The notes beneath the pieces are model-generated. The model made no database searches. It was given only the letters and a program-made list of their open reading frames with translations, and was not told where the DNA came from. Both the position numbers and the translations under genes were made by a program. From Microbacterium sp. TNHR37B (GTDB lineage: Bacteria; Actinomycetota; Actinomycetes; Actinomycetales; Microbacteriaceae), in the NCBI RefSeq assembly GCF_001620065.1, contig NZ_LQGV01000003.1:620001-684000 (forward strand): a DNA stretch of 64,000 bases, read 5' to 3'. Positions 38,149 to 49,314 of this stretch are shown here, piece by piece. Each line of letters opens with the position of its first letter. The first letter of the stretch is position 1.

Positions 38149-38516
38149 TCCTGGTCCTCCCGGCTCCGGCGGATGGTGATCGCGACGTCGCCGAAGGGCA
38201 CCGCGATCGGCGCCTGCGGCTTGTGGACGGTGACGGTCACGGCGTCGACTCTCGCGAAGCCGAGCACCGCGTCGGCGATGCGCTGGGCGACGGTCTCCAC
38301 GAGGTTGGCGGGCTCTCCAGAGAGCACCGCTGCCACGCGTTCGGCCACCTCCCCGTAATGGACGGTATCGGCGACATCGTCCGAGGCCGCCGCGCGCCGG
38401 AGAGAGAGCTCGAGCACGACGTCGGCGACGAACTCCTGGCCGTCGCGCCGCTCGTGACCGTAGACACCGTGGTATCCGATCGCGCGGATGCCTGTGATCG
38501 AGATCCGGTCGGTCAT
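38145..38516 (-). CDS. folB: Dihydroneopterin aldolase
   Basis: 123 residues, the normal length. ISITGIRAIGYHGVYGHER carries the characteristic G-x-H-G-V loop, and QEFVADVVLELSL and VTVTVHKPQAPI complete the T-fold. It splits 7,8-dihydroneopterin into hydroxymethyl-dihydropterin and glycolaldehyde. Coupled by ATGA overlaps with folP and folK. Confidence 0.95.
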   Translation of the reverse strand: MTDRISITGIRAIGYHGVYGHERRDGQEFVADVVLELSLRRAAASDDVADTVHYGEVAERVAAVLSGEPANLVETVAQRIADAVLGFARVDAVTVTVHKPQAPIAVPFGDVAITIRRSREDQE

Positions 38517-39325
38517 CGTCCGTCCTCCCACCTGCGCCACACCGTGAGCGCGTCGCGGGTCGCTCCGACATCGTGCACCCGCACGGCCCACACCCCTGCC
38601 TGCGCTGCGAGGACGCTGGTGACGGCGGTCGCGAGGTCCCGCCGCCGCTCATCGACACTGTCCGACGCTTCGCCGCCCGCGAGAGCCTCCGCAAGGAACC
38701 GCTTGCGACTGGTCCCCACGAGCACGCGCGGGCCCATCGCACACACGCGATCGAGCGCCCGCAACGCCTCCCAGTTCTGTGCGCCGCGCTTGCCGAACCC
38801 GATCCCGGGATCCAACACGATCCGCGCCGGCGGGATCCCCGCGGCCGCGGCGGCGGCGACACGCGCCTCCAACTCGACCACCAGCTCGCGCGGGAGGTCG
38901 CGGTACTCGGCTGCGGCATACATGTCCGCGGAGTGCCCGCGCCAGTGCTGCAGGATGACGTCGCAGCGCAGCGCAGCGACTGCCGCCAGCATCTCGGGGT
39001 CGGCGAGTCCGCCCGAGACGTCGTTCACGAACAGCGCCCCGGCTTCGACGGCGGCGACGGCGGTCGCGGCGTTCATCGTGTCGATGCTCACGGGGATCCC
39101 GTCTCCGGCGAGCGCCGCCACGACGGGAAGCACGCGCTCGCGCTCGACGGCAGGATCCACCCGCTGGGCGCCCGGTCGCGTCGACTCGCCTCCGATATCG
39201 AGGATGTCGGCTCCCGCGGCGCGCAGGTCGCGGCCGTGAGCGATCGCCGCCTCCGGATCGAGGTGGCGCCCCCCATCGCTGAACGAATCGGGGGTGACGT
39301 TGACGATCCCCATCACGAGGGTCAT
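38513..39325 (-). CDS. folP: Dihydropteroate synthase
   Basis: 270 residues. Family motifs in order are MGIVNVTPDSFSDGG at the N-terminus, DIGGESTRPGA, VSIDTMNAA, FVNDVSGG, DPGIGFGKRG and GTSRKRFL. It joins p-aminobenzoate to the pterin pyrophosphate and is the sulphonamide target. It starts 13 bp after folE and overlaps folB by 4 bp. Confidence 0.96.
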   Translation of the reverse strand: MTLVMGIVNVTPDSFSDGGRHLDPEAAIAHGRDLRAAGADILDIGGESTRPGAQRVDPAVERERVLPVVAALAGDGIPVSIDTMNAATAVAAVEAGALFVNDVSGGLADPEMLAAVAALRCDVILQHWRGHSADMYAAAEYRDLPRELVVELEARVAAAAAAGIPPARIVLDPGIGFGKRGAQNWEALRALDRVCAMGPRVLVGTSRKRFLAEALAGGEASDSVDERRRDLATAVTSVLAAQAGVWAVRVHDVGATRDALTVWRRWEDGR

Positions 39326-39338
39326 GACGCCGGCTCCG

Positions 39339-39935
39339 TCATGTCGACGACCCGTGGCCGCTCAGGAGCAACATGATCTCCGACCGGGCCGCCGGTTCCG
39401 CGAGCTCACCGCGCGCAGCGACGGTCACCGTCGAGGCGTCGGGCTGTCGCCCGCCTCGCATCGTCACGCACTCGTGGGTCGCATCCAGGACCACCACGAC
39501 GCCGCGTGTGTCGAGCGAGCCGGCGATCACGTCGGCGATCTGCTCCCCGAGACGCTCCTGCACTTGGGGGCGAGCGGCCAGCACGTCGACGACGCGAGGA
39601 AGGGCGCCGAGCCCGACGACCTGCTCCCCCGGCAGATATGCGATGTGGGCGTGCCCGGCGAAAGGCAAGAGGTGATGCTCGCACACCGAGCGGAACCGGA
39701 TGTCGCGGAGCATCACCGCGCCGGAGGGCAGCGTGTCGGGCGCGGGACCGCGGGTCACCGAGATCGTGTGGGCGAGCGGGGCGGCCGGATCCTCACCCAC
39801 ACCCGCGAAGAACTCGGCGTACGCGTCGGCAACGCGTTGCGGGGTCAGGCGCAGGCCGGGACGATCGGGATCCTCTCCGATCGCCTCGAGCAGGTCGCGC
39901 ACCAGAGCGGCAACGCGGTCACGATCGACGGCCAC
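39339..39935 (-). CDS. folE: GTP cyclohydrolase I
   Basis: 198 residues. The zinc-binding CEHHLLPFAGHAHIAYLP, the ATHECVTMRG segment (second Cys) and IGEDPDRPGLRLTPQRVADA are diagnostic. It turns GTP into dihydroneopterin triphosphate, opening folate synthesis. The start is GTG 39935. TAAGCT (39942-39947) lies 6 nt upstream and overlaps the TAA stop of ftsH, so the folate genes probably have their own leaderless promoter within the larger operon. Confidence 0.96.
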   Translation of the reverse strand: MAVDRDRVAALVRDLLEAIGEDPDRPGLRLTPQRVADAYAEFFAGVGEDPAAPLAHTISVTRGPAPDTLPSGAVMLRDIRFRSVCEHHLLPFAGHAHIAYLPGEQVVGLGALPRVVDVLAARPQVQERLGEQIADVIAGSLDTRGVVVVLDATHECVTMRGGRQPDASTVTVAARGELAEPAARSEIMLLLSGHGSST

Positions 39936-39944
39936 GGATCGAGC

Positions 39945-41954
<2,010 letters not shown>

Positions 41955-42049
41955 GATCCGCTCAGGCTATCGCGCGCCGACTATGCGCGGTCTGTGCATT
42001 CGCCCACGGCGTACCGAGCATCCGCGGGCGCTGCGGGCTCCGCGAACCG

Positions 42050-42601
<552 letters not shown>

Positions 42602-42673
42602 CCTTCGAGTGTAGGCACTCGCATCCGCCTCCCCGAACGCCGCGGGCCGGACGGTCGAGGTGCGGGACAGAGC

Positions 42674-42706
42674 GGAGGACCGGGAGCACATGACTCCCGG
42701 TCCTCC
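42674..42706 (-). terminator. Terminator of the LAxTG adhesin gene
   Basis: Perfect 13-bp stem GGAGGACCGGGAG (42674-42686) with CTCCCGGTCCTCC (42694-42706), just after the adhesin stop on the minus strand. It should isolate the adhesin gene from hpt. Confidence 0.8.
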
Positions 42707-42728
42707 TGATGTCAGCGCGCGAGCGCTC

Positions 42729-44582
42729 TCACTCCGCGCGAGCGGTGCGGCGGGTGCGGGCCCAGACTCCGAGGCCGACCAGCAGTGCTCCGAGCGCGAG
42801 GATGCCGTATGCCGGCTCCCCACCCGTGATCGCCAGGCCCGGAGGCGGCGGGGTCTCGTGGTGGTGGTCGACGCCGGTCGGCGGCGGCGTCTCGTTCCCC
42901 GGCGGGGTCACGGGCGGCGTCGCGGGCGGGGTCGCCGGAGGCGTGACCGGCGGCGTGGGCGGCGGGGTCCGGGTGAGCGTGTTGGTCACGGTCACCCGAA
43001 TCGGCTCGCCTCGCCCGATCGTGATCGACGTCGCCGACAGGCGCGGGGTCTCCCACGTGGCTCCGTCGATGGTGACCGGCGCCAGCTCCGACAGCGACAG
43101 CACGGCTCCGACCGGCAGCGGCGACGACGTGACGACGGCGCCGTCGGCCGGCAGGACGAGCGTGCCGGATCCTGCCGCGAAACCATCACCGGCGGGGTAC
43201 TCGTACGCGAGCGTGAAGGTGGTGTCGCGCGCGACCAGGTCGGCCCCGTCACCCTCGATGACCTTCGTGGCCGAGAACGGCGCCCGCGCGACGGTGGCCT
43301 CGTTCGTGAGCGTCACCGCGACGGTGGCGTCGGCGCCGAGCGCGAAGTCGTTCTGCGAGAACTGCGGCTCCGCCCAGTCGATGCCCGCCGGACCCGTCGG
43401 GACGATCTCCTCGACGTGCACCCGCGACCCCGCGTCGAACTCCGGGCTCTTCCAGGTGTCACCCTCGGCGACCTGGAAGGTCCCCTCGGTGACCTCACCG
43501 TCGGGTGCGGTCACGGTGTAGGTCCCCTCGAACTCCAGGCCCGCAATCGGCTCGTCGCTCCAGCGCACCTCCTTGGTGATCGAGAAGTCGCCCACGCGAT
43601 CGCCGCCGCCCACGCCGCCGCCGCCCTGACGGGTGACGGTGCCGGTGACGGTGCGGGTGGTCTCGCCGGCGATCGTGATGTCCGCCTCGTTCGTGTAGGT
43701 GCGCGCGGCCCCGCCATCGGTGACCTTGACGTTGCCGTGCACCGAGTAGAACCATCCGCCCTGCGAGCGGAACGAGACGAGCACCGCGTCACCGTCTTCG
43801 GTGATGGTGGCACCGACCTGGGAGGTCACGCGCGTCCAGCCGGTGGGCTTTCCCGTGGCGTCGACCTTGTTGGTGCCGATGACGAAGATGTCGATCGCGC
43901 CCGCCTCGGTGCGCGCCCATTCCTGGTTCTCGCCGAGCCGCTCCCGCACCGTGACGAGCTGGTCGTCGGCCATGCCCTCACGCGGCGCCTTGATGTCGAC
44001 GGCCCACGCGATGGTGTCGGTCTCACGGTTGTACTTGCCGGACTTCTTGTTCGGCATGCCCTCGAACGTGCAGTCGGGGCAGGTGGACGAGCCGGGCGTG
44101 ACCGTGACCGACGCATCGACGTCGCCGAAGTCGTAGGTCATCTCGGTGGTCTCGGTGACCTCGGTCTTCACCTCGACCCAGAAGTCGAACGTTCCCTTGA
44201 GGTTCCGCGGGTGCTCTGCGAGGTAGTCGGCGTCGAAGTCGCAGACGATCTGGGTGGCCCCGACGGTGCACGTGCCCATCACCTCGCCGGCGGCGTCGTG
44301 CAGGGCGAACGAGTCGGACAGCCCTTGGAGGTCGTCCGGCAGGTCGATGACGAACCCCGCGGGCGGCGTCGGATTGTTCGGAAGCGACCACGCTCCGGTC
44401 AGCTCCGCCTTCTGGCCCGACTCGACCGTCGACTGCGTGAACGCGATCGACGTGACGGTGGCCTCGGTCTCATACGGCGGCGCGGCCTGTGCCGCCGTGA
44501 CCGCCGACAGCGCCATGACGCCGCCGATCACGAGCGCCAGCGCCGCGCTCACGCGCTTTCGCGCACGCGCGAATCTGTTCAT
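42729..44582 (-). CDS. LAxTG-anchored collagen-adhesin-like surface protein with DUF5979-type domains
   Basis: 617 residues from ATG 44582, which follows GGGGGAGG. A signal peptide ends near AQAAPP. Residues about 35-330 resemble the N2-N3 adhesive domains of collagen-adhesin/SdrG-like proteins, with a Cys pair in STCPDCTFEG. Two DUF5979-type domains follow, beginning FSITKEVRWSDEP and FSATKVIEGDGADL. Then come a wall-spanning Pro/Thr repeat (TPPATPP and variants), HHH, LAITG at about 583-587, a helix and an RTRR tail. It is expected to be wall-anchored by a class E sortase. It has its own terminator and splits the tilS-hpt pair. Confidence 0.88.
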   Translation of the reverse strand: MNRFARARKRVSAALALVIGGVMALSAVTAAQAAPPYETEATVTSIAFTQSTVESGQKAELTGAWSLPNNPTPPAGFVIDLPDDLQGLSDSFALHDAAGEVMGTCTVGATQIVCDFDADYLAEHPRNLKGTFDFWVEVKTEVTETTEMTYDFGDVDASVTVTPGSSTCPDCTFEGMPNKKSGKYNRETDTIAWAVDIKAPREGMADDQLVTVRERLGENQEWARTEAGAIDIFVIGTNKVDATGKPTGWTRVTSQVGATITEDGDAVLVSFRSQGGWFYSVHGNVKVTDGGAARTYTNEADITIAGETTRTVTGTVTRQGGGGVGGGDRVGDFSITKEVRWSDEPIAGLEFEGTYTVTAPDGEVTEGTFQVAEGDTWKSPEFDAGSRVHVEEIVPTGPAGIDWAEPQFSQNDFALGADATVAVTLTNEATVARAPFSATKVIEGDGADLVARDTTFTLAYEYPAGDGFAAGSGTLVLPADGAVVTSSPLPVGAVLSLSELAPVTIDGATWETPRLSATSITIGRGEPIRVTVTNTLTRTPPPTPPVTPPATPPATPPVTPPGNETPPPTGVDHHHETPPPPGLAITGGEPAYGILALGALLVGLGVWARTRRTARAE

Positions 44583-44687
44583 TTCGTCCCTCCCCCAGGT
44601 ACGAGCGCACGCGCCCCCCGGCGCCGTGCGATATGCGGGGAGAGTCGTCTCACCCGCCATAGATGAGATGGGCGGACGTGCGTTCTA

Positions 44688-45677
44688 TTACGCGGAGGCG
44701 ACGAACTCGATGCGCGACCCGCGGCGGAGAGCCCGACATCCGGGGAGGTCGATGGGCCCCTGACCGGTCCATTCGGTGACGAGCCGAGCGACCTCCCGCG
44801 TCTGCGCGCGAGTGAGGCTCTGCCCGAACTCGCTCGCGACGACATGGCGGATGATGCGGTGCCGGAGCGCGGGTGGGTTCGCGGCGAGCGCCCCGACCGA
44901 CACGGCGATCCCGGCCTCCGCCGGCTCCACGATGTCCTCGATCGTCTCGTCGATGATGGCCGCGAACGCATCGGCGTCTTCGCGCAGCTGATCCGCCGTC
45001 CGGGCGAGAGCCTCGGCGACTCCGGGGCCGAGTGTCGTCTCCAGCAGGGGAAGCACGTCGTGGCGCACGCGCACGCGGAGGAAGCGGCGGTCGAGGTTGT
45101 GCGGGTCGTCCCACGGGTCGAGCGACTGCGCGATGCAGGCGGCGCGGGTCGTGCTGCGCCGCACCTCCAGCAGCGGACGGAGCCACCGCAGTCCCTCGAC
45201 CTCCCGATCGGGCGAGATGCCGCCGAGGCTCGCGGCGCCCGAGCCGCGAGCGAGCCCCAGGAGCACCGTCTCGGCCTGGTCGTCGAGCGTATGGGCCAGG
45301 AGCACGCGCCGCGCGCCGGTCCCGCGGGCCACGGCCGCCAGCGCGGCCCGGCGGGCGTCACGGGCGGCGGATTCGGGTCCGCCGTCGGAGCCGACCTGCA
45401 CGCGCACCACCCGCGCGGCGAGCCCGAGCGACTCGGCGGTCGCCGCCGCGCGCGCCGCCACGACCGCGGAATCGTCCTGGAGCCCGTGGTCGACCACGAC
45501 GACCGTGGCCGTGATCCCGGTCTTGGGGGCCTCGAAGGCCACCGCTGCGGTCAGCGCGAGCGAGTCGGCGCCTCCGGACAGCCCGACGACGACCGGCGAG
45601 TCATCGCCCGCGAGAGCCTCCCGCACGGCGCGGCGCACCGCGGCGACGGCGGGATCGAGTCCGGGGCGGCGGTCCAT
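44688..45677 (-). CDS. tilS: tRNA(Ile)-lysidine synthetase
   Basis: 329 residues. The PP-loop SGGADS at residues 34-39 is the ATP pyrophosphatase signature; VVVDHGLQ, LLAHTLDDQAETVLLGLARGSG and RRFLRVRVRHDVLPLL are typical TilS segments. It modifies C34 of tRNA-Ile(CAU) to lysidine so that it reads AUA. TACCGT (45684-45689) lies 6 nt before the ATG, so leaderless. The D-alanyl-D-alanine carboxypeptidase gene often found between tilS and ppa is missing. Confidence 0.95.
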   Translation of the reverse strand: MDRRPGLDPAVAAVRRAVREALAGDDSPVVVGLSGGADSLALTAAVAFEAPKTGITATVVVVDHGLQDDSAVVAARAAATAESLGLAARVVRVQVGSDGGPESAARDARRAALAAVARGTGARRVLLAHTLDDQAETVLLGLARGSGAASLGGISPDREVEGLRWLRPLLEVRRSTTRAACIAQSLDPWDDPHNLDRRFLRVRVRHDVLPLLETTLGPGVAEALARTADQLREDADAFAAIIDETIEDIVEPAEAGIAVSVGALAANPPALRHRIIRHVVASEFGQSLTRAQTREVARLVTEWTGQGPIDLPGCRALRRGSRIEFVASA

Positions 45678-45869
45678 GGCTCCACGGTATCGACTGCGCG
45701 GCAGGCGGTCTCGCGCGCGATCGGTTCACCACTCCGGAGTTTCCCCGCGCGCCGGGCCTGTGCGGGACTATCCCGGCCGCCGCACGTCGTTTTTCCGGAG
45801 TTCTGCACGCGACGGGGGCGTGACTAGGCTGGTCCCCGGCATTCCACAGCTTTCCGAAGGAGAACCGTC

Positions 45870-46403
45870 ATGGGCGCGTACGACGCCGTCATCGAGATCC
45901 CGCGCGGCAGCCGCGTGAAGTACGAAGTCGACCACGGAACCGGTCGCGTGTTCCTGGACCGCGTGCTGTTCACGCCCATGGGCTATCCCGCCAACTACGG
46001 CTTCTTCGAAGACACGCTCGGCGAGGACGGCGACCCGCTCGACGTGCTGCTGCTCCTCGACCGCGACCTCTACCCCGGCGTGCTGGCCAAGGTGCGTCCG
46101 GTCGCCGTGCTGAAGATGCTCGACGAGGCCGGTGGCGACGACAAGGTGGTCGCCGTGCTCGCGAAGGACCCGCGCTGGGACCACATCCAGGACGTCGATG
46201 ACCTCGACGAGTGGACCAAGGGCGAGATCAACCACTTCTTCGAGCACTACAAGGACCTCGAGCCCGGCAAGTGGGTCAAGGTCGACCAGTGGGCCGGGGC
46301 TGCCGAGGCCGAGCGCCTGGTCGCCGAGGCGTTCGAGCGGTTCCAGGAGAACGACGCGCAGACCGCCACCCAGGGTGAGGGTCACGCGCCGAAGACCATC
46401 TGA
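45870..46403 (+). CDS. ppa: Inorganic pyrophosphatase
   Basis: 177 residues. [40 protein letters not shown] (with the Asp trio that binds metal) and [13 protein letters not shown] are family signatures of type I pyrophosphatase. It hydrolyses pyrophosphate made by biosynthetic reactions. GAAGGAGAA lies 6 nt before the ATG and TAGGCT near 45823 is a likely -10. A terminator hairpin follows. Confidence 0.97.
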   Translation: MGAYDAVIEIPRGSRVKYEVDHGTGRVFLDRVLFTPMGYPANYGFFEDTLGEDGDPLDVLLLLDRDLYPGVLAKVRPVAVLKMLDEAGGDDKVVAVLAKDPRWDHIQDVDDLDEWTKGEINHFFEHYKDLEPGKWVKVDQWAGAAEAERLVAEAFERFQENDAQTATQGEGHAPKTI

Positions 46404-46416
46404 CGCACGTCAGCTC

Positions 46417-46456
46417 GAGAGGGGCGGATGCCGGGAGACCGGTGTTCGCCCCTCTT
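46417..46456 (+). terminator. Terminator after ppa
   Basis: GAGAGGGGCG (46417-46426) pairs with CGCCCCTCT (46447-46455); TCTTCTCTT follows on the plus strand. Confidence 0.7.
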
Positions 46457-46493
46457 CTCTTGGCAGCTGCGCCGGGTCCGTTGCGGGAGGGCG

Positions 46494-47903
46494 TCAGACC
46501 GAGATGCCGCGGGCGCGCAGGAACGGCGCGGGGTTGATCCGCACGCCCCCGCTGTAGACCTCGAAGTGGAGGTGGCATCCGGTGGAGACCCCCGTGTTGC
46601 CGATGTAGGCGATGGTCTGGCCGGCCCGGACGCGGTCGCCGTAGCCGACGTTGTACCCGCCGGGCTTGATGTGGGCGTAGCCCGTGACGATGCCGTCGCC
46701 GTGATCGACCTTGATGTAGTTGCCCCACGCGCCGCTGTACCCCGCGAAGATCACGCGGCCCGACGCGGCGGCATAGATCGGGGAACTGCAGCCGCCGGCG
46801 AAGTCGATGCCGCGGTGCCCGCTCGTGCAGTAGCCGTTGGAGCAGATGGTGCCACGGGCACCGAACCACGCGCTGATGTAGCCGTAGGCAGGGCGGACCC
46901 ATCCGGAGGGCTGGACCTCGCCCGCGGAACCGCCGCCTCCTCCGCCGCCGCCTCCACCGCCGGAGCTGCCGCCGCCGCCGTTGTTGGCGGCTTCTTCTTC
47001 GCGGCGGCGGCGCTCTTCCTCTTCCTTGGCGCGGCGGGCGGCTTCCTCGCGCTCGCGCTTGAGTCGCGCCTCCCGTGCCTTGCGGCGCGCCTCGACGCCG
47101 GCCTTGTATTCGGTGACCGTCTTGGCGGTGGTGTCCTTCAGGGCGGCGAGCTGGCCTTCCAGCTCTTCGCGGTGCGCGCTCTGGGCCTCGAGCGCCGCCT
47201 GGGCTGCGGAGGCCGCGTCTTGCGCGCGGATCATCTTCGCTTCGGCCTCCTGCTGGAGGCGGTCGCGTTCGGCGCGGGCGACCTTGGCCTGGTTGGAGAG
47301 GTTCTGGGCGTTGTCGCGGGCGCTGACCGCCGCGGTGTAGACGCTGCGGTTGGCGTCGAGGAGCTTGTCCATCGTGCCGAGGCGGGCGAGGAGTTCGTCG
47401 GCGTTGGCGGCCGAGCCGGAGAAGAAGAGCTCGAGCGAGGTGTCGTCGCCGCCCATGCGGTAACGCTGCGCGGCGAGGCGGCCGAGCTTGTCGGCGGCAT
47501 CCTTCGCCTTGGCCTCTTCCGCGTCGGCCTGCTCCTGGAGGGCGGTGGCACGATCGGCGGCTTCCTCGAACGCCTCCTGCGCCTCGTTGTACTCAAGCCC
47601 GAGCCGCTCCGCCTCGGCCTGCTTGGCGGCCACGTCGTTCTCGAGGTTCGCGATGAGGCCCTCGATGCGCGAGATCTCCGCGGCCTTGGACTTCTCGTTG
47701 GCTTTCGCGCGCTCGACGTCGTCCCACGACGGGTACGACGCGGCGAAGGCGGGGGCGCTGGCGAGGAAGCCGACCGCCGCGACACCCGCGACGCCGAGGC
47801 CGATCGCGCCGCGACGTGTGATCGTCCGGCCGAGGCTGCGCAACTCCTGAGGGGTCGGCGCGCAGCCGCACTCCTCCGGCGATCCGGACTGCTCAGAATG
47901 CAC
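46494..47903 (-). CDS. Secreted M23 peptidase with long coiled coil
   Basis: 469 residues from GTG 47903, with GAGGAG at 6 nt. The N-terminus carries a twin-arginine-like signal (TRRGAIGLGVAGVAAVGFLA) ending at APAFA. A long coiled coil (about residues 60-290, rich in Glu, Ala, Lys, Arg) ends in KEEEERRRREEEA. A poly-Gly/Ser linker follows, then the M23 (LytM) domain with HRGIDFAGG (zinc His/Asp), GYAHI and HLHFEV. Coiled-coil M23 proteins are murein hydrolases or EnvC/RipA-type activators in cell separation. Tat or Sec export cannot be decided by eye. Confidence 0.92.
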   Translation of the reverse strand: MHSEQSGSPEECGCAPTPQELRSLGRTITRRGAIGLGVAGVAAVGFLASAPAFAASYPSWDDVERAKANEKSKAAEISRIEGLIANLENDVAAKQAEAERLGLEYNEAQEAFEEAADRATALQEQADAEEAKAKDAADKLGRLAAQRYRMGGDDTSLELFFSGSAANADELLARLGTMDKLLDANRSVYTAAVSARDNAQNLSNQAKVARAERDRLQQEAEAKMIRAQDAASAAQAALEAQSAHREELEGQLAALKDTTAKTVTEYKAGVEARRKAREARLKREREEAARRAKEEEERRRREEEAANNGGGGSSGGGGGGGGGGGSAGEVQPSGWVRPAYGYISAWFGARGTICSNGYCTSGHRGIDFAGGCSSPIYAAASGRVIFAGYSGAWGNYIKVDHGDGIVTGYAHIKPGGYNVGYGDRVRAGQTIAYIGNTGVSTGCHLHFEVYSGGVRINPAPFLRARGISV

Positions 47904-48128
47904 GTCTCACTCCTCAGTCACAACAGCAACACGAGCCACACTAACAACATGTGCCCCGGATGCCGAGGGTCGCGGCAACGTCGACGGTGGGGGTCGTCGA
48001 TCGGCGCGGACCCGTCCATCATCGACCCGGCGGGGCACGATGCGCGCGAGGCCATGCCGTCGATTTCCGATTTGGGCGGATCGTGCGTATGCTTGAGCGT
48101 CGGTAAGCGTGAGCCTCCGGGTTCGCTC
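47904..48128. other. Intergenic region between the M23 gene and tRNA-Glu
   Basis: About 225 bp holding the divergent promoters of the M23 peptidase and the tRNA-Glu/Asp unit. GCGTATGCTTGAG near 48084 may be part of the tRNA promoter. Nothing else is recognisable. Confidence 0.4.
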
Positions 48129-48201
48129 GGCCCCATCGTTTAGCGGCCTAGGACGCCGCCCTTTCACGGCGGTAGCACGGGTTCGAATCCCGTTGGGGTC
48201 A
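48129..48201 (+). tRNA. tRNA-Glu (anticodon TTC)
   Basis: Acceptor GGCCCCA pairs with TGGGGTC. Anticodon stem CCGCC/GGCGG holds loop CTTTCAC, anticodon TTC. The T-arm is GGGTTCGAATCCC. CCA is not encoded. Confidence 0.97.
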
Positions 48202-48228
48202 CACAACCACCCACAACTGAACAAGCAT

Positions 48229-48302
48229 GGCCCTGTAGCGCAGTTGGTTAGCGTGCCGCCCTGTCACGGCGGAGGTCGCGGGTTCAAGTCCCGTCAGGGT
48301 CG
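48229..48302 (+). tRNA. tRNA-Asp (anticodon GTC)
   Basis: Acceptor GGCCCTG pairs with CAGGGTC, discriminator G. Anticodon loop CTGTCAC gives GTC. T-arm GGGTTCAAGTCCC. It lies 27 bp after tRNA-Glu and is probably co-transcribed. Confidence 0.97.
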
Positions 48303-48313
48303 CTCCAAGCGAC

Positions 48314-48337
48314 GGGCCCTTTGGAAACAGAGGGCCC
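48314..48337 (+). terminator. Terminator after tRNA-Glu and tRNA-Asp
   Basis: GGGCCCT (48314-48320) and AGGGCCC (48331-48337) form a perfect stem followed by TTCG. Confidence 0.6.
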
Positions 48338-48369
48338 TTCGTCTCGGACATGGCTCCTCGAAGCCATGC

Positions 48370-48442
48370 GGCTCTGTAGCTCAGTTGGTAGAGCGCACGA
48401 CTGAAAATCGTGAGGTCACGGGATCGACGCCCGTCGGAGCCA
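48370..48442 (+). tRNA. tRNA-Phe (anticodon GAA)
   Basis: Acceptor GGCTCTG pairs with CGGAGCC (one G-T wobble). D-arm GCTCAGTTGGTAGAGC. Anticodon loop CTGAAAA gives GAA. The T-arm CGGGATCGACGCCCG is slightly unusual but known in actinobacterial tRNA-Phe. CCA is not encoded. Confidence 0.95.
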
Positions 48443-48470
48443 CACGGACCGTCGTTACAACGGTCCCAGA

Positions 48471-48504
48471 AACCCTCGCCTAGCTTCTACATGGCGGGGG
48501 TTTT
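48471..48504 (+). terminator. Terminator after tRNA-Phe
   Basis: AACCCTCGCC (48471-48480) pairs with GGCGGGGGTT (48493-48502), followed by a T-run (TTTTGCTTT). Confidence 0.85.
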
Positions 48505-48569
48505 GCTTTGGGCTGGTGAGTGGTCTCGGGGCCGGAGCCACTTGGACCCCCGGACACTCCGATCTCACC

Positions 48570-49013
48570 TCACTCCGCCGGCCGCCGTAGGTCCTGGGCG
48601 AGCATGACGAGGATGTCGCTCGGGCCGCGCAAGTAGGTGAGCTTGTACATGTCCTGGTAGGTCGCGACGCCGCGCAACGGGTGGCATCCGTGGGTGGCGG
48701 CGATGGCGAGGGACGCGTCGATGTCGTCGACGGAGAAGGCCACGCGGTGCATCCCGATCTGGTTCGGCAAGGTGGGGCCGGTCTCGATCGCCTCGGGATG
48801 GAGATACTCGAACAGCTCGATCTGACCCTGACCGCCCGGAGTCTGCAGGACGGCGATCTTCGCGTGGTTGCCATCGAGCCCGACGGCGGCGTCGGCCCAC
48901 TCTCCGCTCACCGTGTCGCGCCCGACGACACTCAAGCCGAGGTCGACGAAGAAGGCGATCGCCTCCTCGATGTCGCGAACCGCGATGCCGACGTTCTCCA
49001 GTGCGATGCCCAT
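48570..49013 (-). CDS. VOC-family (glyoxalase/epimerase-like) metalloprotein
   Basis: 147 residues from ATG 49013 with GGAGG at 8 nt. Two beta-alpha-beta-beta-beta halves: IALENVGIAVRDIEEAIAFF at the start and IGMHRVAFSVDDIDASLAI in the middle, with likely metal ligands in MHRVAF and QIELFEYL. The pattern resembles methylmalonyl-CoA epimerase and lactoylglutathione lyase-like proteins, so substrate cannot be named. Its C-terminus ends DLRRPAE. Confidence 0.8.
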   Translation of the reverse strand: MGIALENVGIAVRDIEEAIAFFVDLGLSVVGRDTVSGEWADAAVGLDGNHAKIAVLQTPGGQGQIELFEYLHPEAIETGPTLPNQIGMHRVAFSVDDIDASLAIAATHGCHPLRGVATYQDMYKLTYLRGPSDILVMLAQDLRRPAE

Positions 49014-49100
49014 CGTGTGTTCCTCCGCTCCGCGCCGACTGTGGCACGGCACGGCCCGCAATACAATGGCCCGCAGCGGGTGCGAGGCACCTCCGCCGGG

Positions 49101-49187
49101 CGGCACAACGGCGGACCGCGCGGGCGACACGCCGGGGGACAGCTCCGACACACCGGGGCGATGGACAGGATCTCCGCCGTTGCGTCC
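49101..49187. repeat. 87-bp palindromic element, copy 1
   Basis: Left arm CGGCACAACGGCGGA (49101-49115), right arm TCCGCCGTTGCGTCC (49173-49187), internal CGACACGCCG starting at offset 24. The most diverged of four copies. It lies between the divergent VOC and IclR genes. Confidence 0.75.
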
Positions 49188-49314
49188 GACGCCACCGTCG
49201 CCCGGACCTCGGTCGTGCCACCGGCCAGCGCCTTGGACCAGCGCCCAGCCCCAGCGCCCCACGCCGGCGACCCGCCCCGGCACCCCGCCCACCCCGCCCG
49301 GCTAGGATGACCGA

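Noticed and set aside
48129..48442. tRNA cluster as a phage or island attachment site
   Set aside because: No integrase, no direct repeat of a tRNA 3' end nearby, and neighbouring genes are ordinary.
48570..49013. Methylmalonyl-CoA epimerase
   Set aside because: The VOC fold is clear, but no mutase genes are near and the motif does not fix the substrate.
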